Positions 1 through 7,081 of a stretch of 64,000 nucleotides of DNA are shown one piece after another; within the stretch, counting starts at the first letter, position 1; each line of letters opens with the position of its first letter. The notes beneath the pieces are model-generated. The model was not told the DNA's origin and did not search any database. It saw only the letters and a list, made by a program, of their open reading frames with translations. This stretch comes from GCA-2693325 sp036343635 (GTDB lineage: Bacteria > Latescibacterota > UBA2968 > UBA8231): contig JAYYVF010000115.1 of the NCBI GenBank assembly GCA_036343635.1, positions 39,631 to 103,630 of the forward strand. The letters run 5' to 3'. The translations under genes were made by a program, and so were the position numbers.

Positions 1-3000
1 GACCTTCCGTCTCAACATCAATACTACCAAAATTCAAACTTCCCCCGCCTTGATTATCTTCTACAAGAGTTAGGGTTAAATCACTGTCTCCCAATCTATT
101 ATCAGTAACCATAATCCGTCCTTCTGCGTCTATGTTTACACTCACCTGGCCACCGTAAGATGCGCGTATTTCTGATAGTAGGTCGCCCACGGTGTCACTG
201 GCAGGATCATCAACCGTAAACACCTTAGAAACTCTATTACCTCCATGCTCTGTCGCATCAATTCTAATCGTATCCCCTTCCTTTACGTCCGCACCAAGAA
301 TATCTGCAAATACAGTTCCTTCGGTTATCGCTGTAGCTCCATTTGTCGTATTACCGATATTGCCACGACGGACTTCTGCAACATCACTCGACAACGACGT
401 ATTAATCTGAGAGACAACATCATTCAGGGTTGAGCCTGCGCGTAAAACAATTTCGGCAGGTTTTCCAGTTACCTTGTCAATTATTCGTAGCGTCTTGTCT
501 TCAGCCAAACTACCTGTAAAGTCACTATCACCACGCACGGTAGCTTGCGAGGCAGCCTGAGAAATCGAGACGCTGTAATTACCAGCCATCGTATCAGAGT
601 TAGAAGACACAAAATCAACACTACGATCCGAAGCAGACCCTTGAGCAACAAAAAGCTTTCGGACCTCCTCTAAATTTTCTGTCAGGACCTTTTCTAATTG
701 TTCCTCATCAACTTCCAACTGGCCCGAACGATCAAAATTGATGCCTATTAAAACCATCGCATTAAACCCGTCATCAAGTCCATCTATCTGACGCGAGACG
801 ATTGAACGTAAACGAGATTGCAAGGAGAGTAACGTTGAATCACCTGACAAGGGGCCGCTAGTCTCTGATTCTTTATCGTATGCAAGCTGTTCGTTGATCA
901 ATCCCAAAGAGGTGTTAAACTGGTCTACGAAAGAGGTAATGTTGTCTTTCAGGGCTGAGGTATCATCTTTTTCAACTGAAATTGATATAAGTTTACCTTT
1001 TTCAGCCTGATTTAATTCGAGCGTGACACCTTGAACTGCATCAGTTACAGTGTTACTGGACCTACCTAATTCTATCCCATTAACACGGAAAATAGCATCC
1101 TGTCCAGCCTGAAGTTCAGCAGAGCGCGAGTCAACACCCGTAGTCGTACGGGCCATTTCTCCCAGTGATAAAGCCCCACCGCCTTCGTTATTAGCCTCCA
1201 ATGAGAGAGCTAAAGAGCTACTCCCAGAGCTTTCATCACGAACAATAATTCGGCCTCCTTCATCAACTGATGCAATAACAGAATTCCCAAATGTCTGCTC
1301 TATACTATTGAGTAAGTTCTCTACCTTAACAGTGTTACTTGCGATAGTAAAAGTGCCAAAGACTTGATCGCCAGCGTTGTTTAATCCAGAGATCGAAATA
1401 GTATCTCCCGCCTTTACCCCGGAAGAGAGTATATCTACAAACCGTGTCTCAGCGGTTATTGAGGATGCGGACTCGACTATTCCTAATATCGAAAATACGT
1501 CATCGCCATCATGTATATCGGTTGAACCGGATATCTCGAGCGCATATTTGCTCGGACCTATCGCATTAACTTTAGCAACCACACCGTCTATATTAGCTGC
1601 ATTTATCTTATCACGGATATCATTAAGGGAGTCAGTAGCTAAATCTAAAGAGACCGAGACACCCGCAATCTGAACATTTCCGCTTACCGTGGAACCATTT
1701 AATTCTCCAATGGAATCGGTGTCTAAAGCAAAGGATGAACTCACGGCTCCGTTGCTGGTTGGGTTAACCAGATCACCATTTTCCATAAGATTGACATTGG
1801 AAGTTACGACTTGCGATACACTCTCAAATCCACTATTTGAACCGACAAGAATTCCCAAAGACTCAAGAACATTCCCATCATCATTCAAATCAGTAGCGCC
1901 TTCTATGCGCAATCTGAATCGAGCACTATCGTCATCACTTTCAGAATTTACATCAGAAATTACAATAGAGGCCGTCACCCCATCAATCGCCGCATTATTT
2001 ATTTTGTTTTGAACATCAACGAGCGTATCCTCAATTAAATTAATATCAATTTCTGCACCGCTGATTTGCACAGTTCCGGAGGGGACAGCATCCAAACCAA
2101 GCAACGCACCTAACGTAGAAGAAGTACTGAGAAAGGCGTCCGACTCCGCCCCGCTCGCAACGGGGTCGGATAGAGCTCCTCCCTCTTGCAAAACACCCAG
2201 ATTTTCAAAAATCCCACCGTCATCAACAAAACTTGTGGTACCTTCAATCACAAGCTGCGATCTCTCTATACCATTGACTTCCGAGGTAATTACAGTGGCA
2301 TTCACTCCATCGTCTACAGAGGCTTCTATTTTGGCCTGGATTGAATTTAACGAATCCGTCGACAAATCAATTTGGATCTCGTTACCATTTATCTTTACGG
2401 TTCCTGAGGGGGGGGTCGACAATCCCAATAAACTTCCAATAGCATCGGAATCATTAAGAAAATGTCTGCCCCGCGCACCGTTATAAAACGAATTTTTTAT
2501 GCTGGTTGCACTCGAAGTTAAACCCAAATCCTGCAAAACATTCGTGGTGCTCGCATCCTGTATCGAGAAACCATCACTGCCAACATCATCCGCTGTCAAA
2601 ATCAAGCGACTGTCACCGGTAGACACCGTAAGTAATTGGGCTGTAACTCCCGCCTCCGCATCATTTACTTTGTCGCGCAAATCAAGTAAACTATCTTCAG
2701 CGGTAATATTAATCCCTTTACCGTTAACAACAAACCCGCCATTTAAGTCGAGAGACTGCGACAGATCGGCAAACGATCGCGAGGAGAGGCTCCTTGCGGT
2801 TGCTAATTCTAAGACTTCGACAGAAAAACTCCCCGCCGCAGCCTCATTCGTGGCGTCTACTGAAATACGCTGGCTGTCTTCAGACCTAGCACTCACAATA
2901 GAAAAAGCGCTATCAGAAGCCAACCCTTCAGCAGAGGTCTGAAGAGTCTGTAAGCTCGAGTTTATTGAACCTAGTACACCCCTCTGCTGCTTGAGCGTTT

Positions 3001-3115
3001 CTTGGCGCTGAAGAATACGGGAAATGGGACGACGCTCAATATCCATTAACTGGTTAATAATACCGTCTGTATCAAGCCCCGAACCCAGACCCGAGAATGA
3101 TATTCCTTGGGACAT
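1..3115 (-). CDS. fliD: Flagellar filament cap protein FliD, giant modular form, 3' end outside window
   Basis: FliD caps the growing filament and helps flagellin fold at the tip. Reading back from the ATG at 3115 the frame stays open for about 1038 codons to the window edge, while typical FliD proteins are about 450-700 residues. The N-terminus (GISFSGLGSGLDTDGIINQL) is the classic FliD_N start. About residues 108, 213, 322 and 459 begin four related modules of roughly 105-135 residues that resemble flagellin hook-IN motifs (a GTVxIxG strand, then TDSLxxIxxKI). A FliD_C-like core around 655-870 (LINEQLAYDKES, LQSRLRSIVS) is bracketed by two copies of a second module type. It lies 70 nt behind flaG and is probably cotranscribed with it. 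The start has only a weak Shine-Dalgarno. FliD identity is secure; the C-terminus is not visible. Confidence 0.93.
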   Translation of the reverse strand, partial: MSQGISFSGLGSGLDTDGIINQLMDIERRPISRILQRQETLKQQRGVLGSINSSLQTLQTSAEGLASDSAFSIVSARSEDSQRISVDATNEAAAGSFSVEVLELATARSLSSRSFADLSQSLDLNGGFVVNGKGINITAEDSLLDLRDKVNDAEAGVTAQLLTVSTGDSRLILTADDVGSDGFSIQDASTTNVLQDLGLTSSATSIKNSFYNGARGRHFLNDSDAIGSLLGLSTPPSGTVKINGNEIQIDLSTDSLNSIQAKIEASVDDGVNATVITSEVNGIERSQLVIEGTTSFVDDGGIFENLGVLQEGGALSDPVASGAESDAFLSTSSTLGALLGLDAVPSGTVQISGAEIDINLIEDTLVDVQNKINNAAIDGVTASIVISDVNSESDDDSARFRLRIEGATDLNDDGNVLESLGILVGSNSGFESVSQVVTSNVNLMENGDLVNPTSNGAVSSSFALDTDSIGELNGSTVSGNVQIAGVSVSLDLATDSLNDIRDKINAANIDGVVAKVNAIGPSKYALEISGSTDIHDGDDVFSILGIVESASSITAETRFVDILSSGVKAGDTISISGLNNAGDQVFGTFTIASNTVKVENLLNSIEQTFGNSVIASVDEGGRIIVRDESSGSSSLALSLEANNEGGGALSLGEMARTTTGVDSRSAELQAGQDAIFRVNGIELGRSSNTVTDAVQGVTLELNQAEKGKLISISVEKDDTSALKDNITSFVDQFNTSLGLINEQLAYDKESETSGPLSGDSTLLSLQSRLRSIVSRQIDGLDDGFNAMVLIGINFDRSGQLEVDEEQLEKVLTENLEEVRKLFVAQGSASDRSVDFVSSNSDTMAGNYSVSISQAASQATVRGDSDFTGSLAEDKTLRIIDKVTGKPAEIVLRAGSTLNDVVSQINTSLSSDVAEVRRGNIGNTTNGATAITEGTVFADILGADVKEGDTIRIDATEHGGNRVSKVFTVDDPASDTVGDLLSEIRASYGGQVSVNIDAEGRIMVTDNRLGDSDLTLTLVEDNQGGGSLNFGSIDVETEG
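1155..2800 (-). repeat. Repeated domain modules encoded inside fliD
   Basis: Type A modules begin near 2795, 2475, 2150 and 1740 (reading leftwards) and share the plan: short GLL-like segment, SGTVxIxG-like strand, (T/E)DSLxxIxxKI helix, then xLxIEGxTDxxDDGxxxxxLGI. A type B module (DILSSGVKAGDTISI ... GGRIIVRD ... GGGALSLGEM) spans about 1450-1155. Its second copy (DILGADVKEGDTIRI ... EGRIMVTD ... GGGSLNFGSI) spans about 315-10. The copies are diverged at protein level, so they are old domain duplications rather than recent DNA repeats. Boundaries are by eye. Confidence 0.7.
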
Positions 3116-3185
3116 CGCCTATCACAATCCCGGTCTTAGGTCTATATGATTATATCAAGCCTGAAGCACACCGTAACAGTATGCT

Positions 3186-3557
3186 TCAGCCCTGATCGTT
3201 AACTAACAGTCCAACTATCTTATCAACACTAGCACTTGCCTCGAGCACCTGCTCTGGTGGCACTTGTTGAACAATATCACCCGTTTCCACATCCGTAATA
3301 CGAACTACAATCATACCTGAATCATTGTCGACAGAAACGGAGTAATTAGTATCAACTTTGCCTAGAGCAACGGTCAGTTTATCAGCCAATTCCTGAACCT
3401 GCTCCCTGCTGACAGCATGACTACCTTTACCCAGGCTAGATTGAGCGACAGGGACCTCATTAGATTTCCGTTCAACTGGTGTTTTAGCAGCATTATTGGC
3501 AGCATGACTTTTGTCGCCTGCAGCTACACCCGTTGTTGTCTGCGTTTTCTCAATCAT
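3186..3557 (-). CDS. flaG: FlaG family flagellar protein
   Basis: Small protein of 123 residues. A low-complexity polar N-terminal half precedes the conserved FlaG domain (about residues 45-120): SVDNDSGMIVVRITDVETGD, then IVQQVPPEQVLE. FlaG proteins are found beside flagellin and fliD and affect filament length; their biochemical role is poorly known. A good Shine-Dalgarno (GGAGG, 7 nt spacing) supports the ATG at 3557. It lies downstream of the flagellin terminator and 70 nt before fliD, so flaG-fliD is a likely two-gene unit. I could not find a convincing sigma-54 or sigma-28 element directly in front of it. Confidence 0.88.
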   Translation of the reverse strand: MIEKTQTTTGVAAGDKSHAANNAAKTPVERKSNEVPVAQSSLGKGSHAVSREQVQELADKLTVALGKVDTNYSVSVDNDSGMIVVRITDVETGDIVQQVPPEQVLEASASVDKIVGLLVNDQG

Positions 3558-3617
3558 TTTTATACCTCCGAAAGAAGTCCGGCTCTCACAAACCGAAAAG
3601 ACCTTTCAGAATGTGCC

Positions 3618-3655
3618 AAAACCCAGAGCGATGTATAATGACACACCGCCCTGGG
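3618..3655 (-). terminator. Intrinsic terminator after the first flagellin gene
   Basis: On the minus strand a nine-pair stem (CCCAGGGCG with CGCTCTGGG, one G-U pair) encloses a 16-nt loop and is followed by TTTT. It lies 37 nt past the flagellin stop and before flaG, the right place to end the abundant flagellin message. The short U-run may let some transcription through into flaG-fliD. Confidence 0.65.
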
Positions 3656-3691
3656 AATTTAGCTACTGGTTTATATTGACTCCGCCTACTT

Positions 3692-4858
3692 CTAACTTAG
3701 CAGCGCCAATGCGTTTTGAGGCACCACGTTGGCCTGGGCCAACATTGCCGTGGCGGCCTGGCTCAAAATTTGAGCTCTGGTAAATGCCGTAACTTCTGAT
3801 GCAATATCGGCATCGCTAATTGACGATTCCGAAGCCTGAATATTCTCGATCTCATTTTCTGTGTAAGAAATCGTGAACGCCAAGCGGTTTTGCACAGCAC
3901 CTAAGGTGCCGCGTTGCATCGAGACTTCACCGATGGCCTCGTCTATTGCCGTGATAGCAGAGCGAGCACCAGTAAAGTCTGAAACATTTGAATCGCCGAG
4001 GTTGAGAATGTCTCCCGTGGCACGCATGTCACGAACCGCAACCTCAATTCTATTAAAATCACTGTCTGTAGGTCCAACCTGATAGGAACCGCCGGTTCCT
4101 GCTTCGATATTGATAGTCGCGTCTTTTAAATCACCGACCTCGAAATCTCCGGTTGCACCTATCACCTCTTCACCCGCCAAGGTAACCTCAATGCCCAGGC
4201 GGTCGAAATTAGCTACTATCTGCGTACCTGTAGCAACCTTTGTGCCATCAAGTAGCGTATTTAGACTAATTGTCTGTGTAACTACCCCATTTCCAAGGGT
4301 AACGTATCCGGCTTCATCGTCAGCCTCGACAAACGTATACTCTCCCGTCTGAGCACCGGAAAGGCGTACATCCATTACACCTGTAGCATTTGAAGTTGTA
4401 ACTGCGGTGGAATCATCAAAACTGACAGTGTTTCCAAAACCCGTCAACAACACTTCGTTGTTATAGGTCGTTGACTGAGCAATCCGGTCGATCTCCTGAA
4501 CTAAGTGGGAAAATTCTGCCTGAATGGCAGACCGGTTGAAATCATTTACCGTTGTCGCGGCCGATTGAACTGCTAACGTGCGCATACGGATCAGAATTCC
4601 ATTCACTTCATTAAGGGAACCTTCCGCAACCTGGGTTACGTTGGTCGCCTGCTCAGCATTTAGTACATTGACCTTCAAGCCTGAAATTTCAGCACGCATG
4701 CCTTCGCGTATTGAAAGTCCAGCAGCATCGTCGCTAGCCCTATTGATGCGTAGACCTGAGGACAACCGCTCCAACTTTTGACCCAGCACGCGATTGTTTG
4801 CGTTCAGCTGGTGGATCGCATTAAGAGCGGAAATATTGTGATTTACTCGCATTGGCAT
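3692..4858 (-). CDS. fliC: Flagellin (short form, 388 aa)
   Basis: Filament subunit exported by the flagellar type III apparatus. The N-terminal D0/D1 (MPMRVNHNISALNAIHQLN ... LERLSSGLRINRASDDAAGL) and the C-terminal D1/D0 (ASEVTAFTRAQILSQAATAM, then ANVVPQNALALLS) are canonical. The central variable region of about 160 residues is short. The ATG at 4858 is fixed by a strong AGGAGG 9 nt upstream (4868-4873). A sigma-28 promoter and a long leader with CsrA-type sites lie upstream, and a terminator lies downstream. Together they mark this as a late, highly expressed, separately regulated transcript. It differs clearly from the neighbouring 478-residue flagellin, so the filament may be a heteropolymer. 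Confidence 0.96.
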   Translation of the reverse strand: MPMRVNHNISALNAIHQLNANNRVLGQKLERLSSGLRINRASDDAAGLSIREGMRAEISGLKVNVLNAEQATNVTQVAEGSLNEVNGILIRMRTLAVQSAATTVNDFNRSAIQAEFSHLVQEIDRIAQSTTYNNEVLLTGFGNTVSFDDSTAVTTSNATGVMDVRLSGAQTGEYTFVEADDEAGYVTLGNGVVTQTISLNTLLDGTKVATGTQIVANFDRLGIEVTLAGEEVIGATGDFEVGDLKDATINIEAGTGGSYQVGPTDSDFNRIEVAVRDMRATGDILNLGDSNVSDFTGARSAITAIDEAIGEVSMQRGTLGAVQNRLAFTISYTENEIENIQASESSISDADIASEVTAFTRAQILSQAATAMLAQANVVPQNALALLS

Positions 4859-4867
4859 CTAGTCGAA

Positions 4868-4921
4868 CCTCCTTGTTAAACAAGATCTATTTGGCATCCA
4901 TGCCGTGTTACAGTGCTCCGT
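4868..4921 (-). promoter_or_regulatory. Candidate CsrA-binding leader of the short flagellin mRNA
   Basis: On the minus strand the leader holds three ANGGA motifs close to the start codon: ACGGA (4921-4917), ATGGA (4901-4897) and AAGGA (4874-4870), the last inside the Shine-Dalgarno. The middle motif sits in a small hairpin GGCA-TGGA-TGCC (4904-4893) with GGA in the loop, the classical CsrA target shape. In Bacillus subtilis, CsrA binds two such sites in the hag leader, one covering the Shine-Dalgarno, and FliW relieves the block. csrA and fliW are about 7 kb upstream in the same locus. Site presence is seen; binding is inferred. Confidence 0.6.
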
Positions 4922-5022
4922 TCCCCAACGGCGCACCTGCATAAACCCGATCTAAAGCAAACACCTAATAAAAATGCCACCACGCACTTAACCATACGCG
5001 ACAACACAGGCGCTTAAACTTA

Positions 5023-5050
5023 CTATCGGCACGACGAGGTCCGACCTTTA
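5023..5050 (-). promoter_or_regulatory. Sigma-28 (FliA)-type promoter for the short flagellin
   Basis: On the minus strand, TAAAGGTC (5050-5043), a 12-nt spacer, then GCCGATAG (5030-5023). The consensus is TAAAGTTT-N11-GCCGATAA, so the -10 matches 7 of 8 and the -35 keeps TAAAG. The predicted start near 5015 gives a leader of about 157 nt before the flagellin ATG. Confidence 0.7.
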
Positions 5051-5404
5051 AAATATTTTTAGGAATTCTTCACTCCGACAATAAAACACCAATCGAAGGT
5101 TTTGATCCCATGCCCTACCAGTAAATAGACTTACTCCATAGACTCTCCTAAGTATTTGTAATTGGCCACTAAAAACAATTCCAGATCCATAATCCTTGGG
5201 GCAATGAATCTTCCAAAGCAAATGACCTATAGCCTTTAACCGACAAACAAGTAGGCTGCTCTACCAAGACACCATCTAACTTCCTGCCAATACGAGGAAA
5301 GGTCCTACTTCCTATCAGTCGATCCTACATTATACTACTTACCATTAGTTCACATTACTAACTATCGACTATACGCAATATTTCTTTACGTTTTTATTTC
5401 TTTT
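5051..5404. other. Intergenic stretch between the two flagellin genes, no gene seen
   Basis: About 350 nt lie between the sigma-28 element and the stop of the longer flagellin. No open frame with a ribosome site, no GC-rich hairpin with a U-run and no complete tRNA can be recognised. It may hold a weak terminator for the upstream flagellin or a small RNA, but nothing in the sequence proves either. Confidence 0.4.
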
Positions 5405-6841
5405 TTATCGTAACAGTTCAAGGGCCGATCTGGGTAGCGAATTTGCCTGAGCAACCATCGACTGCGCTGCTTGAGTCAGTATCTGACTCCGAGTAAGCTC
5501 TGAAACTTCTTGAGCAATATCAGCATCGCGGATAACTGATTCGGCCGCAGTTATATTTTCGATAGCACTACCTAGATTTGATGATGTATACTGAAGTCTA
5601 TTTTGTATAGCCCCCAAATCGCCACGTTGGCGAGCCACGTTAAATATGGCTTGGTCTACTCGAGCAATTGTAAAACGGGCACTCTGAATATTAGAGACCG
5701 ACAAATTAGCGATATTAAGTAGGCTACCTGAGCTACGAAAATCAGCTATACTGAACGAAATTCGATCGTTTGAGTCGCTAGATGTCCCTACCTGAAGTAC
5801 CCCACCCTCAGCCTCATCTACCAAAATCTTCTTACCATCGAGAGCACCATCAGCGTAAGTATTGATATTTGACAATCCAAGAAAACCACCCGGGCTCTCA
5901 ATTATTTCACGTCCACCCGTATCAATTTGAATTTCACTGCTATCGGGAGAAAACACAGCCGAACCTGGCGGGTTAAGGTCCTGTAAAATATTGTTTAAAT
6001 CCGTTGCGATTTTATCTAAGGTTGCATTTGACCCAATTTCGATACTGTTTCCATCAACAATAAGCGTCCCGCCCTCCCCGGCATTATCAACGGACGTTTT
6101 TTGTAATCCTGTAACATCAACCCCCTCCCCCATCAACGTCACGCTAACACCAAGACGGTCAAAATTTGCGACCAGAGTCGTTCCTGTGGCAACCAAATTT
6201 TGTCCATCGTGTCGGTCAAGCATAGATCCGATATCAATCGTTTGACTTTGAACGGTTCCATCTGAATGCGTCACGGACAAACTTATCTGATTATCGTCAG
6301 TATTAGCGTCCGAAAAAACATACGTTCCAGGTACGGCACCGGACAGCCCCACATCTTTTACGCCAGAAAATCCATCTAAAGCCGTACTAACCTCCACATC
6401 TCTGGAAACGGTATTACCAAAGCCCGTAAGCAAATTTTCACCGTTGTAAGCAGTTGAAAGTACAAGTCGATCTATTTCCGAAGAAAGCTGATTAAATTCG
6501 GCCTCTATACCTCCTCTATTACCATTATTGATGGTTGCTGTAGAGGATGTAACGGCTAAATCACGCATACGAAGTAGAATTGCGCTTATCTCATTAAGAG
6601 CTCCTTCTGCCTGCTGAACTAAATTTGTACCTGCCTCCGCATTTCTGACGCCCTCCACTATGCCACGGATTTCACCACGCATGCCCTGAGAAACCGAGAG
6701 CCCTGCAACGTCATCAGCGCTTTGATTAATTCGGAGTCCTGAAGAAATACGCTCCACACTTTGAGCAAAACTTGCATTACTAATACCCAGATGGCGTTGA
6801 GCACTCATTGAAGATAAATTTGTAGCAATACGAATAGGCAT
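5405..6841 (-). CDS. Flagellin (long form, 478 aa) with extra surface insertion
   Basis: Second filament subunit. The N-terminus (SSMSAQRHLGISNASFAQSV, ERISSGLRINQSADDVAGLS) and C-terminus (IRDADIAQEVSELTRSQILT ... ALELLR) are intact flagellin D0/D1 domains. Relative to the short flagellin it carries about 90 extra central residues (around 258-350). These include a hook-IN-like motif (GTLIVDGNSIEIGSNATLDK) of the kind also repeated in this locus's FliD. The start at 6841 follows AGGGGA. A near-perfect sigma-54 promoter lies about 55 nt upstream, so it is likely made earlier than, or independently of, the sigma-28-driven short flagellin. It may be a basal-segment or minor flagellin; which one dominates cannot be told from sequence. 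Confidence 0.94.
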   Translation of the reverse strand: MPIRIATNLSSMSAQRHLGISNASFAQSVERISSGLRINQSADDVAGLSVSQGMRGEIRGIVEGVRNAEAGTNLVQQAEGALNEISAILLRMRDLAVTSSTATINNGNRGGIEAEFNQLSSEIDRLVLSTAYNGENLLTGFGNTVSRDVEVSTALDGFSGVKDVGLSGAVPGTYVFSDANTDDNQISLSVTHSDGTVQSQTIDIGSMLDRHDGQNLVATGTTLVANFDRLGVSVTLMGEGVDVTGLQKTSVDNAGEGGTLIVDGNSIEIGSNATLDKIATDLNNILQDLNPPGSAVFSPDSSEIQIDTGGREIIESPGGFLGLSNINTYADGALDGKKILVDEAEGGVLQVGTSSDSNDRISFSIADFRSSGSLLNIANLSVSNIQSARFTIARVDQAIFNVARQRGDLGAIQNRLQYTSSNLGSAIENITAAESVIRDADIAQEVSELTRSQILTQAAQSMVAQANSLPRSALELLR

Positions 6842-6895
6842 AGGTTCCCCTGCTTATGTTTCCCAAATAAATGAGCAAAACCTCACTAGACAAAG

Positions 6896-6910
6896 GCAAT
6901 TACCGTGCCA
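6896..6910 (-). promoter_or_regulatory. Sigma-54 promoter for the long flagellin
   Basis: On the minus strand TGGCAC (6910-6905), 5 nt GGTAA, TTGC (6899-6896): a full match to the -24/-12 consensus TGGCAC-N5-TTGC with the invariant GG and GC ten bases apart. The predicted start is near 6885 and leaves a leader of about 44 nt. It needs a sigma-54 activator (FlgR/FleQ type), which is not in the window. Confidence 0.8.
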
Positions 6911-7081
6911 CAACAGGTTGCTATAACCACTTAATTGGATATTTTGGTATTTGAGAGGGACTACTTAGTTAATTCTTGATTAGAGATTAATACTTTTTCT
7001 TCTATCAACCGGTGACAGACTTCGAAGAAAAGAATAATCTACCAGCTTATAAGAGTTATTTGCCGATAGTTTGTTTTGTTT

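Noticed and set aside
192..2942. Several plus-strand frames of 60-150 codons inside fliD
   Set aside because: They are antisense shadows of fliD; composition follows the repeated module code and none has a ribosome site or family.
3613..3618. TGGCAC on the minus strand upstream of flaG as a sigma-54 promoter
   Set aside because: The base group 5 nt downstream is GAAA, not TTGC, so the -12 element is missing.
5251..5273. tRNA-like D-loop (TTGGTAGAGCA on the minus strand)
   Set aside because: No matching D-stem partner, no T-loop GGTTCGAATCC-like segment and no acceptor stem; chance match.
7062..7069. GCCGATAG on the plus strand as a sigma-28 -10 box
   Set aside because: No TAAA-type -35 at the right distance and no plus-strand gene to serve.
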